Shown here: piece after piece, positions 27,973 to 36,283 of the stretch
How positions within the stretch are numbered: the first letter of the stretch is position 1
How the letters are laid out: each line of letters begins with the position of its first letter
Assembly (NCBI GenBank): GCA_001771065.1
Contig: MESQ01000065.1
Span: forward strand, 1 to 42,588
Source: Burkholderiales bacterium RIFOXYD12_FULL_59_19
Lineage (GTDB): Bacteria > Pseudomonadota > Gammaproteobacteria > Burkholderiales > Burkholderiaceae_C
Reading direction: 5' to 3'
DNA: 42,588 nt
Notes under the pieces: generated by a model
Told to the model about the DNA's origin: nothing
Seen by the model: the letters and a program-made list of their open reading frames with translations, nothing else
Databases searched by the model: none
Translations under genes and position numbers: made by a program

Positions 27973-28977
27973 ATGAAATGCCCCTCCCTTGCCAAATCCC
28001 TGACCGGTTTGCTGGTCGCTGCACTGCCCTTGACGGCAGCGCTGGCTGACAGCATCACACTCAAGGCCTCGCACCAGTTCCCTGGGGGCAAAGGTGATGT
28101 GCGCGACGAAATGGTGCAGATGATTGCCAAGGAGGTTGCCGCTGCCAACGTCGATCTCACCATCAAGGTGTTTCCTGGCTCCAGTTTGGTCAAAGCGCCT
28201 GACCAATGGAAGGCCATGCAGACTGGCCAAATCGACATGACCTCCTTGCCGCTGGACTACGCCTCGGGCATTCACCCGCAGTTTGGCGCCACGCTGATGC
28301 CGGGTCTGGTCAAGAACCATGCGCACGCGTTGCGCCTCAACAGTTCACCGTTCATGCAGGACATCAAGGCCATCATTGCGCAGGGCGGCGCCCATGTGCT
28401 GGCTGATGCCTGGCTGGCGGGTGCCTTTGCCGGCAAGGACAAGTGCATCCTCAAGCCCGAAGATGCCGCCGGCATGAAAGTGCGTTCTGCGGGTGCCACG
28501 TTTGCACAAATGTGGGCGGGTGCCGGTGCCTCGGTGGTGTCGATTCCGTCCAATGAGGTGTACAACGCCATGCAGCAGGGCGTGATCCAGGGCACCGACA
28601 CCTCCACTGGCAGTTTTGTCTCGTTTCGGCTGTACGAGCAGGTCAAGTGCATCACAGCCCCTGGCGACAACGCCATGTGGTTCATGTACGAGCCGGTGCT
28701 GATCTCCCAGCGCAGCTGGGACAAGCTCAATGACGCGCAAAAGAAGGCGTTGACAACAGCCTCCAAAAAAGCCGAAGACTATTTCAACGTCGAATCGAAA
28801 AAGCTGGACGACGAAATGGTTGAGACCTTCAAGAAGAACAACGTCAAGGTGGTCACCATGAGCAGTGCCGATGCCGAAGCCTGGCGCGCTGTGGCCAACA
28901 AGACGTCGTACAAGGTCTTTGCAGAAAAAGTACCTGGCGGCAAGGAGCTGATCGAGAAAGCGCTCAGTGTTAAATAA
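27973..28977 (+). CDS. TRAP transporter substrate-binding protein (DctP family), probably malonate-specific
   Basis: The 334-residue protein has a clear signal peptide (hydrophobic core LTGLLVAALPLTA, cleavage likely after TAALA at residue 25), followed by the DctP fold: ITLKASHQFPGGKGDVRDEM, KVFPGSSLVKAPDQWKAMQT, MKVRSAGATFAQMWAGAGAS, and a C-terminal helical part. A CAGGAGA ribosome site precedes the ATG. It binds a carboxylate in the periplasm and hands it to the QM permease. The downstream mdc genes make malonate the likely ligand, as in the Sinorhizobium MatPQM system. Confidence 0.92.
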   Translation: MKCPSLAKSLTGLLVAALPLTAALADSITLKASHQFPGGKGDVRDEMVQMIAKEVAAANVDLTIKVFPGSSLVKAPDQWKAMQTGQIDMTSLPLDYASGIHPQFGATLMPGLVKNHAHALRLNSSPFMQDIKAIIAQGGAHVLADAWLAGAFAGKDKCILKPEDAAGMKVRSAGATFAQMWAGAGASVVSIPSNEVYNAMQQGVIQGTDTSTGSFVSFRLYEQVKCITAPGDNAMWFMYEPVLISQRSWDKLNDAQKKALTTASKKAEDYFNVESKKLDDEMVETFKKNNVKVVTMSSADAEAWRAVANKTSYKVFAEKVPGGKELIEKALSVK

Positions 28978-29512
28978 AGAGAAAGAACAGAATTTGCCCC
29001 TGTGGGTGCAGACGGTTTACGCCGTCTCGCGCGCCCTCGGGGTGTTTTCTGCTGGCCTGATCGTGCTGGCCATTGTGGTGGTGTGCCAGATGGTGTTTGT
29101 GCGGGCGGTGCTGGGCCAGTCGTCGATCTGGCAGACCGAATTTGCCACCTTCTCCATTTTGGCGGCCACTTTTCTGGGTGCGCCCTACATCTTGCTGACG
29201 CGTGGCCATGTGGGGGTAGACCTGTTGCCCATGATGGTGGCTGGCAACAAACGACGCGCACTCTATTTTGCTGGCAGCTTTGTTGCGCTTGCCTTTTGTG
29301 GGCTGTTCTTTTATGCCTCGTTGTCCTGGTGGCATGAAACCTGGAACTCGGGCCACACCACCTCTTCCATGTGGCGCGCCCGGCTGTGGATTCCGCACCT
29401 GAGTGTGCCGGTAGGAATGGGCTTGTTGTGTTTGCAGTACCTGACCGAGATCTGGCTGGTCTGGACCGGAAAAGAAGAACCCTACGGCATGACGCCAGGA
29501 GTGCACTTATGA
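28967..29512 (+). CDS. TRAP transporter small permease (DctQ family)
   Basis: The 181-residue protein has four membrane helices (about residues 20-45, 56-75, 96-117, 140-160) and the Q-subunit motif WQTEFATFSILAATFLGAPY. The GTG at 28967 overlaps the end of the binding-protein gene by 11 bases and has GAGAAAG upstream; no ATG candidate fits as well. It joins with the M subunit to form the sodium-dependent carrier. The stop overlaps the M-subunit start as ATGA. Confidence 0.9.
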   Translation: MLNKEKEQNLPLWVQTVYAVSRALGVFSAGLIVLAIVVVCQMVFVRAVLGQSSIWQTEFATFSILAATFLGAPYILLTRGHVGVDLLPMMVAGNKRRALYFAGSFVALAFCGLFFYASLSWWHETWNSGHTTSSMWRARLWIPHLSVPVGMGLLCLQYLTEIWLVWTGKEEPYGMTPGVHL

Positions 29513-30816
29513 GCCCATTGTTGATTGGTGTGCTGGTTTTTGCCACCACCATGCTGGTGCTGGCCACTGGCTTGCCCATAGCCTTTGGTCTGGGAGCCGT
29601 GGCACTGGGCTTCATGATCATTTTTGACGGCTGGTCGAGTGTTCACTTCCTGCCCGAAACCATTTTTTCGGGCCTGGATGACTTCACGCTGGTGTCGCTG
29701 CCCATGTTTGTCATCATGGGGGCGGCGGTGGCCTCGTCGCGTGCCGGCAGTGATCTGTATGAAGCGCTGGCGCGGCTGCTGCACAAGGTGCCGGGCTCGC
29801 TGGTGATCTCCAACATTGGGGCCTGTGCGCTGTTCTCGGCGCTCACGGGGTCGTCACCGGCGACCTGCGCCGCCATTGGCAAGATGGGTATCCCAGAGAT
29901 GCGCAAGCGCGGCTACGACGCCGACCTGGCTACCGGGGCCATTGCTGCGGGCGGCACCCTGGGCATTTTGATTCCACCCAGCGTCACCATGATCCTGTAT
30001 GGCATTGCGTCTGAAACCTCGATTGGCCGCCTGTTTATTGCCGGCATCCTTCCCGGCCTGTTGCTCACCGGCCTGTTCATGGCCTGGGCGCTGTTTTTGA
30101 GCTGGAAGCGCGGCACGGTGCTGGTCGACAAGGACCGCATTTATTCGCTGAAGGAAAAGGTCGAACTGCTGCCGCGTCTGCTGCCCTTTTTGGCAGTGAT
30201 TGCGGGCGTGGTCTATGCCTTGTATGGTGGCATTGCCACTCCGTCGGAGGCGGCGGGGGTCGGTGCCATGCTGTGTCTGGTGATGGTGGCCGTGATCTAC
30301 AAGGTCTGGCGGCCGCGCGACATGTGGCATATTTTGCGCGACGGGCTGCGTGAGTCCGGCATGCTGCTGTTGATCATTGGCACGTCCATTCTGTTCGGCT
30401 ACATGATGTCCTCGCTACAGGTCACGCAGTCGGTGGCCGAAGCCATTGGCGCCTTGCAAGTGAACCGCTGGGTTGTGCTGGCAGCCATCAACCTGATGCT
30501 GCTGGTGGCCGGCTGCTTTTTGCCGCCCGCAGCCATCATTTTGATGACCACGCCGATCTTGATGCCGGTTATCACGGCAGCCGGTTTTGATCCGATCTGG
30601 TTTGGGGTGGTGCTCACCATCAACATGGAGCTGGGCTTGATCACGCCGCCCGTTGGCTTGAACCTGTTTGTCATCAACGGCATTTCGCCCGACATCAAGC
30701 TGACCACCATCCTCAAGGGGGCCTTTCCCTTCATGCTGTGTATGGTGGTCGCCATTTTGATTTTGTGCGTTTTCCCTGAAATCGCCACCTGGTTGCCGAC
30801 CAAAGTCATGGGCTGA
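29509..30816 (+). CDS. TRAP transporter large permease (DctM family)
   Basis: The 435-residue protein has about 12 hydrophobic segments and the DctM hallmarks: SLPMFVIMGAAVASSRAGSD, ALFSALTGSSPATCAAIGKM, GGTLGILIPPSVTMILYG and LGLITPPVGLNLFVINGI. It carries the transport pathway of the elevator-type TRAP carrier. The ATG at 29509 follows an AGGAG ribosome site and overlaps the Q-subunit stop. mdcA starts 12 bases after its stop, so uptake and breakdown of malonate share one transcript. Confidence 0.93.
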   Translation: MSPLLIGVLVFATTMLVLATGLPIAFGLGAVALGFMIIFDGWSSVHFLPETIFSGLDDFTLVSLPMFVIMGAAVASSRAGSDLYEALARLLHKVPGSLVISNIGACALFSALTGSSPATCAAIGKMGIPEMRKRGYDADLATGAIAAGGTLGILIPPSVTMILYGIASETSIGRLFIAGILPGLLLTGLFMAWALFLSWKRGTVLVDKDRIYSLKEKVELLPRLLPFLAVIAGVVYALYGGIATPSEAAGVGAMLCLVMVAVIYKVWRPRDMWHILRDGLRESGMLLLIIGTSILFGYMMSSLQVTQSVAEAIGALQVNRWVVLAAINLMLLVAGCFLPPAAIILMTTPILMPVITAAGFDPIWFGVVLTINMELGLITPPVGLNLFVINGISPDIKLTTILKGAFPFMLCMVVAILILCVFPEIATWLPTKVMG

Positions 30817-30828
30817 TGAAAGTTGAAC

Positions 30829-32481
30829 ATGCGTAACTGGAACAGTCTGGCAGACAACCGCAGCGCCCGGCTGAAGCGTGCGGCTAGCCTGGTGGGCGGC
30901 AAACTGGTGCCGGCCGAGCTGGCCACGGCGCTGCTGGCGGCGGTGCTGGAGCCGGGGGACCGGGTCTGTATCGAGGGCAACAACCAGAAGCAGGCCGACT
31001 TTCTGGCGCGCTGCCTGACCCGGCTTGACCCGGCTCAGGTGCATAGCCTTCACATGCTGCAGTCGGTGCTGGCGCTGCCAGAGCATCTGGACATTTTTGA
31101 CAACGGCATTGCGTCAAAGCTCGACTTTTCTTTCTCGGGCCCCCAAGCCGCGCGCCTGGCCAACATGGTGTCTGCCGGGCAAATCCAGATTGGCGCCATC
31201 CACACCTACCTGGAGCTGTTCAGCCGTTATTTTGTCGATTTGACGCCGCGTGTGTCGCTGGTCTGCGCGCAGGCGGCCGATGCCCAGGGCAACCTTTATA
31301 CCGGCGCCAACACCGAAGACACACCCGCCATTGTCGAGGCCACGGCGTTCAAGGGCGGCATTGTGATCGCCCAGGTCAATGAGCTGCTGGACACCCTGCC
31401 GCGGGTTGACATTCCGGGCGATTGGGTCAATTTTGTGATCCAGGCGCCGCAGCCGCATGCCATTGAGCCCTTGTTCACGCGTGACCCGGCGCAAATTTCC
31501 GAAATTCAGGTGCTGATGGCCATGATGGCCATCAAGGGTATTTATGCCGAATACGGCGTGCAGCGTCTCAACCACGGCATTGGTTTTGACACGGCGGCCA
31601 TTGAGCTGCTGCTGCCCACTTATGCCGAGTCGCTTGGGCTAAAGGGCAAGATTTGCAGCCACTGGGCGCTGAATCCGCACCCGGCTTTGATTCCGGCCAT
31701 TGAGGCGGGCTGGGTCGAGTCGGTGCACTCGTTCGGCTCCGAGCTGGGCATGGAAAATTATGTCAAGGCGCGCTCCGATGTGTTTTTTACCGGGGCCGAC
31801 GGCAGCTTGCGCAGCAACCGGGCCTTGTGCCAGGCGGCGGGCCACTATGCCTGCGACATGTTCATTGGCTCCACGCTGCAGATTGACTTGAATGGCCACA
31901 GCTCGACCGCCACTGCCGGGCGTATTGCCGGCTTTGGCGGCGCACCCAACATGGGCGCCGATGCACGCGGGCGCCGCCATGCCACACCGGCCTGGCTCAA
32001 GGCGGGCGCTCAGGCGCGCCAGGGGCAAAGCGGGGTGGCCAGCATGCCACGCGGCCAGAAGCTGGTGGTTCAAATGGTGGAAACCTTTCGTGAACACATG
32101 CAGCCGGCCTTTGTCGACACGCTCGATGCCTGGCAGTTGGCCGAGCAGGCCCACATGGCGATCCCGCCGGTGATGATTTACGGCGACGACGTGACCCATA
32201 TCCTGACCGAAGAAGGCATTGCCAACCTGCTCTTGTGCCGCAGCGACGAAGAGCGCCAACAGGCCATTCGCGGCGTGGCCGGTTACACCCCGGTGGGCCT
32301 GGCGCGTGACAAAGCCATGGTGGAAAACCTGCGCGACCGCGGCATCATCGTGCGCGCCGAAGACCTCGGCATCGACAAGCGCGACGCCACCCGCAGCCTG
32401 CTGGCGGCCCGCAACATGCGCGATCTGGTCAGGGCTTCCGGCGGGCTCTATGACCCGCCCAAACGCTTTCGCAACTGGTAG
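30829..32481 (+). CDS. mdcA: Malonate decarboxylase alpha subunit (acyl-carrier-protein transferase)
   Basis: The 550-residue subunit exchanges malonate for acetate on the carrier protein. Conserved parts include IEGNNQKQADFLARCLTRLD, FDNGIASKLDFSFSGPQAAR, NHGIGFDTAAIELLLPTYAE, SFGSELGMENYVKARSDVFF and a C-terminal TPVGLARDKAMVENLRDRGI. Length matches the family (about 550). The ATG at 30829 is preferred to a TTG two codons upstream (30823). It is the first enzyme gene of mdcA-C-D-E-(G-B)-H, the Acinetobacter-like order. Confidence 0.95.
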   Translation: MRNWNSLADNRSARLKRAASLVGGKLVPAELATALLAAVLEPGDRVCIEGNNQKQADFLARCLTRLDPAQVHSLHMLQSVLALPEHLDIFDNGIASKLDFSFSGPQAARLANMVSAGQIQIGAIHTYLELFSRYFVDLTPRVSLVCAQAADAQGNLYTGANTEDTPAIVEATAFKGGIVIAQVNELLDTLPRVDIPGDWVNFVIQAPQPHAIEPLFTRDPAQISEIQVLMAMMAIKGIYAEYGVQRLNHGIGFDTAAIELLLPTYAESLGLKGKICSHWALNPHPALIPAIEAGWVESVHSFGSELGMENYVKARSDVFFTGADGSLRSNRALCQAAGHYACDMFIGSTLQIDLNGHSSTATAGRIAGFGGAPNMGADARGRRHATPAWLKAGAQARQGQSGVASMPRGQKLVVQMVETFREHMQPAFVDTLDAWQLAEQAHMAIPPVMIYGDDVTHILTEEGIANLLLCRSDEERQQAIRGVAGYTPVGLARDKAMVENLRDRGIIVRAEDLGIDKRDATRSLLAARNMRDLVRASGGLYDPPKRFRNW

Positions 32482-32498
32482 CGCCCAAGGAATACAGC

Positions 32499-32834
32499 AT
32501 GGAAAAATTGCACTACGAATTTGCCGGGCAACACGCCCCAGGTCACTTTGCCCCCGTGCTGGTGGGCGTGGTGGGCTCGGGCAATCTGGAGGTGATGATT
32601 GAGCCGGTGCCCCAAAGCACCGCTTGCCAGATCGCCATCACCACCTCGGCGCGCGGTTTTGGCCCCATCTGGCAGGCGGTGGTAAACGACTTTCAGGCCC
32701 GTCATGGCCTGGCAGGGGTGGCCGTGTCGATCAACGACATGGGCGCCACCCCGGCCGTGGTGAGTCTGCGCCTGGACCAGGCCGCAGCGGCGCTGCCTGC
32801 AGCGTGTGTGTTGGTCGACGGTGGTTTGGCATGA
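32499..32834 (+). CDS. mdcC: Malonate decarboxylase acyl-carrier protein (delta subunit)
   Basis: The 111-residue carrier protein shows VGVVGSGNLEVMIEP with Ser27, the serine that takes the 2'-(5''-triphosphoribosyl)-3'-dephospho-CoA group through a phosphodiester bond. INDMGATPAVVSLRLDQA near the end is also typical. The prosthetic group is made by MdcB and attached by MdcG, both encoded downstream. The stop overlaps the mdcD start as ATGA. Confidence 0.95.
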   Translation: MEKLHYEFAGQHAPGHFAPVLVGVVGSGNLEVMIEPVPQSTACQIAITTSARGFGPIWQAVVNDFQARHGLAGVAVSINDMGATPAVVSLRLDQAAAALPAACVLVDGGLA

Positions 32835-33727
32835 TGCTCAGTTTTGCTGAATTGACCGCCCGCGAGCGGGTCACCCATCTGCTTGATGCCGGCAGTTTTC
32901 ATGAGATTCTGGGGCCTGCCGAACGGGTGGTCAGCCCGCATCTGGCGCTGCTGGGCGTACCCTCGGCGTTTGACGATGGTGTCGTCATTGGCAGTGGCCT
33001 GCTGGCTGGCCAGCCGGTGTTGCTCGCCGCGCAGGAAGGCGAATTCATGGGCGGTGGCGTGGGCGAAGTGCACGGCGCCAAACTGGTCGGCCTGTTCCAG
33101 CGCGCGCTGGTCCACCGGCCTGCTGCCGTCATGGTGCTGGCCGAGTCCGGCGGCGTGCGCCTGCACGAGGCCAACGCCGGACTCATTGCGGTGTCGGAGG
33201 TGATGCGCGCCTTGCTGGCGGTGCGCGCGGCGGGCATTCCGGTGCTGATGCTCATTGGCGGCGCCAACGGCTGTTTTGGCGGCATGGGCCTGATTGCGCG
33301 TTGTGCCGACTGGGTGGTGATGAGTGACATGGGCCGTCTGGCCATGTCGGGCCCCGAGGTGATCGAGTCGTCCCACGGCGTCGAAGAATTCGACTCCCGT
33401 GACCGTGCGCTGGTGTGGCGCACCACCGGCGGCAAACACCGCTACCTGACGGGTGATTGCGACGTGCTGGTGGAAGACGACGTGGCCCAATTTCGCCGTG
33501 CCGCCATGGGTTTGCTCAACCAGGCCCGGCCTCTGAGCCTGGCGGCGCTGGAGGCCGAACATGCGTTGTTGACTGAGCGCTTGACGCGTTATGGCGACTG
33601 CCGTGATGCGCTGGATATCTGGCAACGCGCTGGAGTGTCAGAGCCGCTGCGGGTGACCGACATGGAAGCCGATGACATTGTGGCCATAAAGGCGTTGATC
33701 GAAGACCAACCCAGGGAGCCGGCATGA
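32831..33727 (+). CDS. mdcD: Malonate decarboxylase beta subunit
   Basis: The 298-residue carboxyltransferase-fold (crotonase-like) subunit, with MdcE, decarboxylates malonyl-ACP to acetyl-ACP. Visible motifs are EGEFMGGGVGEVHGAKLVGL, VLAESGGVRLHEANAGLIA and GANGCFGGMGLIARCADWVV. Start 32831 gives the ATGA overlap with mdcC; the next codon is also ATG. It overlaps mdcE by four bases. Confidence 0.94.
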   Translation: MMLSFAELTARERVTHLLDAGSFHEILGPAERVVSPHLALLGVPSAFDDGVVIGSGLLAGQPVLLAAQEGEFMGGGVGEVHGAKLVGLFQRALVHRPAAVMVLAESGGVRLHEANAGLIAVSEVMRALLAVRAAGIPVLMLIGGANGCFGGMGLIARCADWVVMSDMGRLAMSGPEVIESSHGVEEFDSRDRALVWRTTGGKHRYLTGDCDVLVEDDVAQFRRAAMGLLNQARPLSLAALEAEHALLTERLTRYGDCRDALDIWQRAGVSEPLRVTDMEADDIVAIKALIEDQPREPA

Positions 33728-34422
33728 ATTGGCCCGCACTGCTGACCATGCTGTTTGGCACGGCGCACGATGTTCAATGTGACGGCGACCTGCTGCACGG
33801 CAGCGCCCAGCTGAACGGCCAAACCCTTGCCGTGGTGGGCACCACCCACCATGCCGCCATTGGCGTCGAACTGGCTTTAGCGCAGGCGCGTGTGGTGCTC
33901 GACACGGTGCGCGATTTCCCCGGGCGTGCCGTTGTGCTGCTGGTCGACACCCAGGGCCAGCGCTTGCGCCACCGCGACGAGTTGCTCGGCATCAATCGGT
34001 ATATGGCGCACATGGGTTGCTGTATTGAGCTGGCGCGCCAGCAGGGGCACCGCGTCATTGGCCTGGTGTATGACCAGGCGCTGTCGGGTGGCTTCATCAC
34101 CTCGGGCCTGTTGGCCGATGCCTGTTACGCGCTGCCCGAGGCCGAGATCCGTGTCATGCGTTTGCCGGCCATGGCGCGCGTGACCAAGCTCGACGAGCAA
34201 CGCCTGGCCGAGCTCTCCAAATCGAATCCGGTGTTTGCGCCGGGCGTCGAAAACTATGTCGCCATGGGCGGCATCGAGGCGCTCTGGCGTGGTGATTTTC
34301 AGGCCTGCCTGGTGGAGGCATTGCAGCAGGCCACGACCGTGGACAAGCGTGCTGCCGAGGGCGCGGCGCGCGGCGGGCGTTTGCTGGCGGCGCAGGTTGC
34401 AGTGCGCGTGGTTAATGCCTGA
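33724..34422 (+). CDS. mdcE: Malonate decarboxylase gamma subunit
   Basis: The 232-residue partner of MdcD in the decarboxylase carries VELALAQARVVLDTVRDFPG, VLLVDTQGQRLRHRDELLGI, YMAHMGCCIELARQQGHRVI and YDQALSGGFITSGLLADACY, typical for the subunit. It also resembles acetyl-CoA carboxylase carboxyltransferase. It starts at the mdcD stop (ATGA) and overlaps the next ORF by eight bases. Confidence 0.93.
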   Translation: MNWPALLTMLFGTAHDVQCDGDLLHGSAQLNGQTLAVVGTTHHAAIGVELALAQARVVLDTVRDFPGRAVVLLVDTQGQRLRHRDELLGINRYMAHMGCCIELARQQGHRVIGLVYDQALSGGFITSGLLADACYALPEAEIRVMRLPAMARVTKLDEQRLAELSKSNPVFAPGVENYVAMGGIEALWRGDFQACLVEALQQATTVDKRAAEGAARGGRLLAAQVAVRVVNA

Positions 34423-36283
34423 GGCCTGGCAGGGCGGCCCGGCACACGGTATGCAGGACTTGCGACGCAACCAATTGGTCTGCCTCAATGCGCAGGGCTG
34501 GTCGCAGGTGCAAGCCTATGCCTGGGACGCTGAGGCACAAGCCATTCTGGTGTATTGGCAGCGCAACAAGCTGCCGCTGGTGGTGTGCCGCCAGCGCCTT
34601 GATGTGGCGCCAGATCGGCTTTGCCTGGGTTTGCCGGCACCACGGCAATGGTCGCGGCGCCGCCTCGCGCTGACGGTCGGGCGGGACCATGTGGCCGTCA
34701 TTGGGGACTTCCCCACGTTGCGGCAAGTGGCGCAGGCCATGCCGTGGGGGTCTGCCGCATTGGCGCTGGAGGGCAAGTTGACACCACTGGCGGTGACGCC
34801 ACGGGTGTACGGCTCTCACGGCTGGCAGTTCATAACCAAGAAGCCCTATCTCCACGATGCTTCGGACATCGATGTCAGCGTCAACGTGCCGGATTTCCAG
34901 ACGGCTTGTCGGGTGACGGCGCTGCTGGCTGCGTCTGAGTTGGGGCAGCGACTCGATGGCGAAATTGTTTTTCCGGGCGGCCAGGCCGTCGCCTGGCGCG
35001 AGTTGCAGCGCTTGCTGGCGGGCCACACCGCGCAAGTTTTGCTGAAAGACCGTCACAACGTCCGGCTGGCCACACTGACAGAGCTGCAAAAACTTGGAAA
35101 GTGTGCCGACTGGCTTTTGCCGTCCTGTAGGGTCGACTTCAGTCGACTAGGCCGACCGAAGTCGGCCCTACAGGGCCCATGGCGGGCAGAAGCCCGCCCT
35201 ACAGGCGCCATGGTAGCCCGTAGCCCGGATGACGCGCAGCGCAATCCGGGTGGTCTCCAAATGCCCGCTGATCAAGCGCCAAACCATGGTTCAAACGCCG
35301 TGTATGGCCTCGGTCTGGCTGCGGTGCGCGCGCTTTACGCCGAGGTGGCGCTGGAGCCCAAACCTGGCCTGGTGTCGTTTCGGGACTGTGGCAGCCATTC
35401 CGACATGAATGCCCAGACCTTCATGCGCAGCCTGTTTGCCTTGCGCGGCTATTTCCCGCGCATGGTGTGGGCTGGCCATGCAGGTGCACCCTTTGCCGTT
35501 CTGGAAAGCCTGGGAAAAAATGCCGAGGCCCGCATGCTGACTGCCACCCGTGGCATCAACACCCACCGCGGCGCCATTTTTGGCCTGGGTTTGTTGTGCG
35601 CCAGCGCGGGCCAGTTGTTGGCCCAGGGTGTGCTATTCACGCCGCAGCATGTGCGTGCCATGTTGATGGCCACCTGGGGCGACGCTTTGGCGCAGCGCGC
35701 CAGGGCGGCACGGTTGACCGCGCCGGTTTCCAATGGCCAAATGGCGGCCCGGCGTTTTGGGCTGCGCAGCGCGGGTGACGAAGCGGCGCAGGCATTCCCA
35801 GTGCTGTTTGAAGTCACTCTGCCTGCCCTGCAAGCCGCTTTGCAGGCTGGGACCGGTGAGCGTGCCGCCCGTGTACAGGCCCTGTTTGCCACCATGGCCG
35901 CGCTGGACGACACCAATTGTGCGCACCGCGGTGGTATTGATGGACTGCGTTGGGTGCAAACCTCCGCCCGCGAATTTTTGAACGCTGGCGGGGTGCTGCA
36001 AACCAGTTGGCTGCCTCAGGCACGCGAGATTCATAACGCGTTCGTGGCGCGAAACTTGTCACCCGGTGGTTCCGCTGATGTATTGGCCAGTGCCTGCTGG
36101 GTTCAGTCGGTTTTGGTGGGGACTGGTGGGGCGGACTTCAGTCCGCCGTGGTCGACTGAAGTCGACCCTACAAGGCCATGGTCTGTAGGGCGGACTTGCA
36201 CCCGCCATGGTCGACTGAAGTTGACCCTACAGAGTCAAATACCAGCGGGTTTCATGCAAGCACTGCCCGAACCTGACGCATGA
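34415..36283 (+). CDS. MdcG-MdcB in-frame fusion: phosphoribosyl-dephospho-CoA transferase joined to triphosphoribosyl-dephospho-CoA synthase
   Basis: One open frame of 622 residues covers two normally separate enzymes. Residues 1 to about 237 are MdcG, the nucleotidyltransferase that loads the prosthetic group on MdcC (KPYLHDASDIDVSVNVPD holds the DxD site; VFPGGQAVAWRELQRLL follows). Residues about 296-570 are MdcB, the CitG-type synthase of that group (EPKPGLVSFRDCGSHSDMN, TATRGINTHRGAIFGLGLL, NLSPGGSADVLA). Residues 238-290 are encoded mainly by intergenic repeats, and residues about 572-622 by a second repeat array. An in-frame ATG at 35261 could start MdcB separately, but no ribosome site is seen. 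ATG 34451 is an alternative MdcG start. The stop overlaps mdcH as ATGA. Confidence 0.85.
   Translation: MPEAWQGGPAHGMQDLRRNQLVCLNAQGWSQVQAYAWDAEAQAILVYWQRNKLPLVVCRQRLDVAPDRLCLGLPAPRQWSRRRLALTVGRDHVAVIGDFPTLRQVAQAMPWGSAALALEGKLTPLAVTPRVYGSHGWQFITKKPYLHDASDIDVSVNVPDFQTACRVTALLAASELGQRLDGEIVFPGGQAVAWRELQRLLAGHTAQVLLKDRHNVRLATLTELQKLGKCADWLLPSCRVDFSRLGRPKSALQGPWRAEARPTGAMVARSPDDAQRNPGGLQMPADQAPNHGSNAVYGLGLAAVRALYAEVALEPKPGLVSFRDCGSHSDMNAQTFMRSLFALRGYFPRMVWAGHAGAPFAVLESLGKNAEARMLTATRGINTHRGAIFGLGLLCASAGQLLAQGVLFTPQHVRAMLMATWGDALAQRARAARLTAPVSNGQMAARRFGLRSAGDEAAQAFPVLFEVTLPALQAALQAGTGERAARVQALFATMAALDDTNCAHRGGIDGLRWVQTSAREFLNAGGVLQTSWLPQAREIHNAFVARNLSPGGSADVLASACWVQSVLVGTGGADFSPPWSTEVDPTRPWSVGRTCTRHGRLKLTLQSQIPAGFMQALPEPDA
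35126..35203. repeat. TGTAGGG...CCCTACA repeat, copy 2, inside the mdcG-mdcB ORF
   Basis: It begins TGTAGGGTCGACTTCAGTC (35126-35144) and carries CCCTACA at 35166-35172 and 35197-35203, with palindromic GGTCGACTTCAGTCGAC, GGCCGACCGAAGTCGGCC and GGCGGGCAGAAGCCCGCC blocks. It is the family seen at 16411-16466 and 36128-36231. Read in the mdc frame it has no stop: the TAG of TGTAGGG is out of frame. Confidence 0.85.
35220..35250. repeat. TAGCCCGGAT-family repeat arm inside the mdcG-mdcB ORF
   Basis: GTAGCCCGGATG followed by CGCAGCGCAATCCGGG matches, in the opposite sense, the blocks of the element at 11105-11212. It follows the first repeat family by 16 bases, so two repeat families are stacked in the linker. 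Confidence 0.75.
36128..36231. repeat. TGTAGGG...CCCTACA repeat array, copy 3, at the mdcB end
   Basis: It contains GCGGACTTCAGTCCGC (36131-36146), the 18-base palindrome GGTCGACTGAAGTCGACC (36150-36167), TGTAGGG (36184-36190), CGGACTTGCACCCGCCATGG, and a one-mismatch copy of the palindrome at 36209-36226 ending in CCCTACA. The part 36184-36231 is the reverse complement of the unit at 16411-16466 with few differences. It is open in the mdcB frame. Confidence 0.85.
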
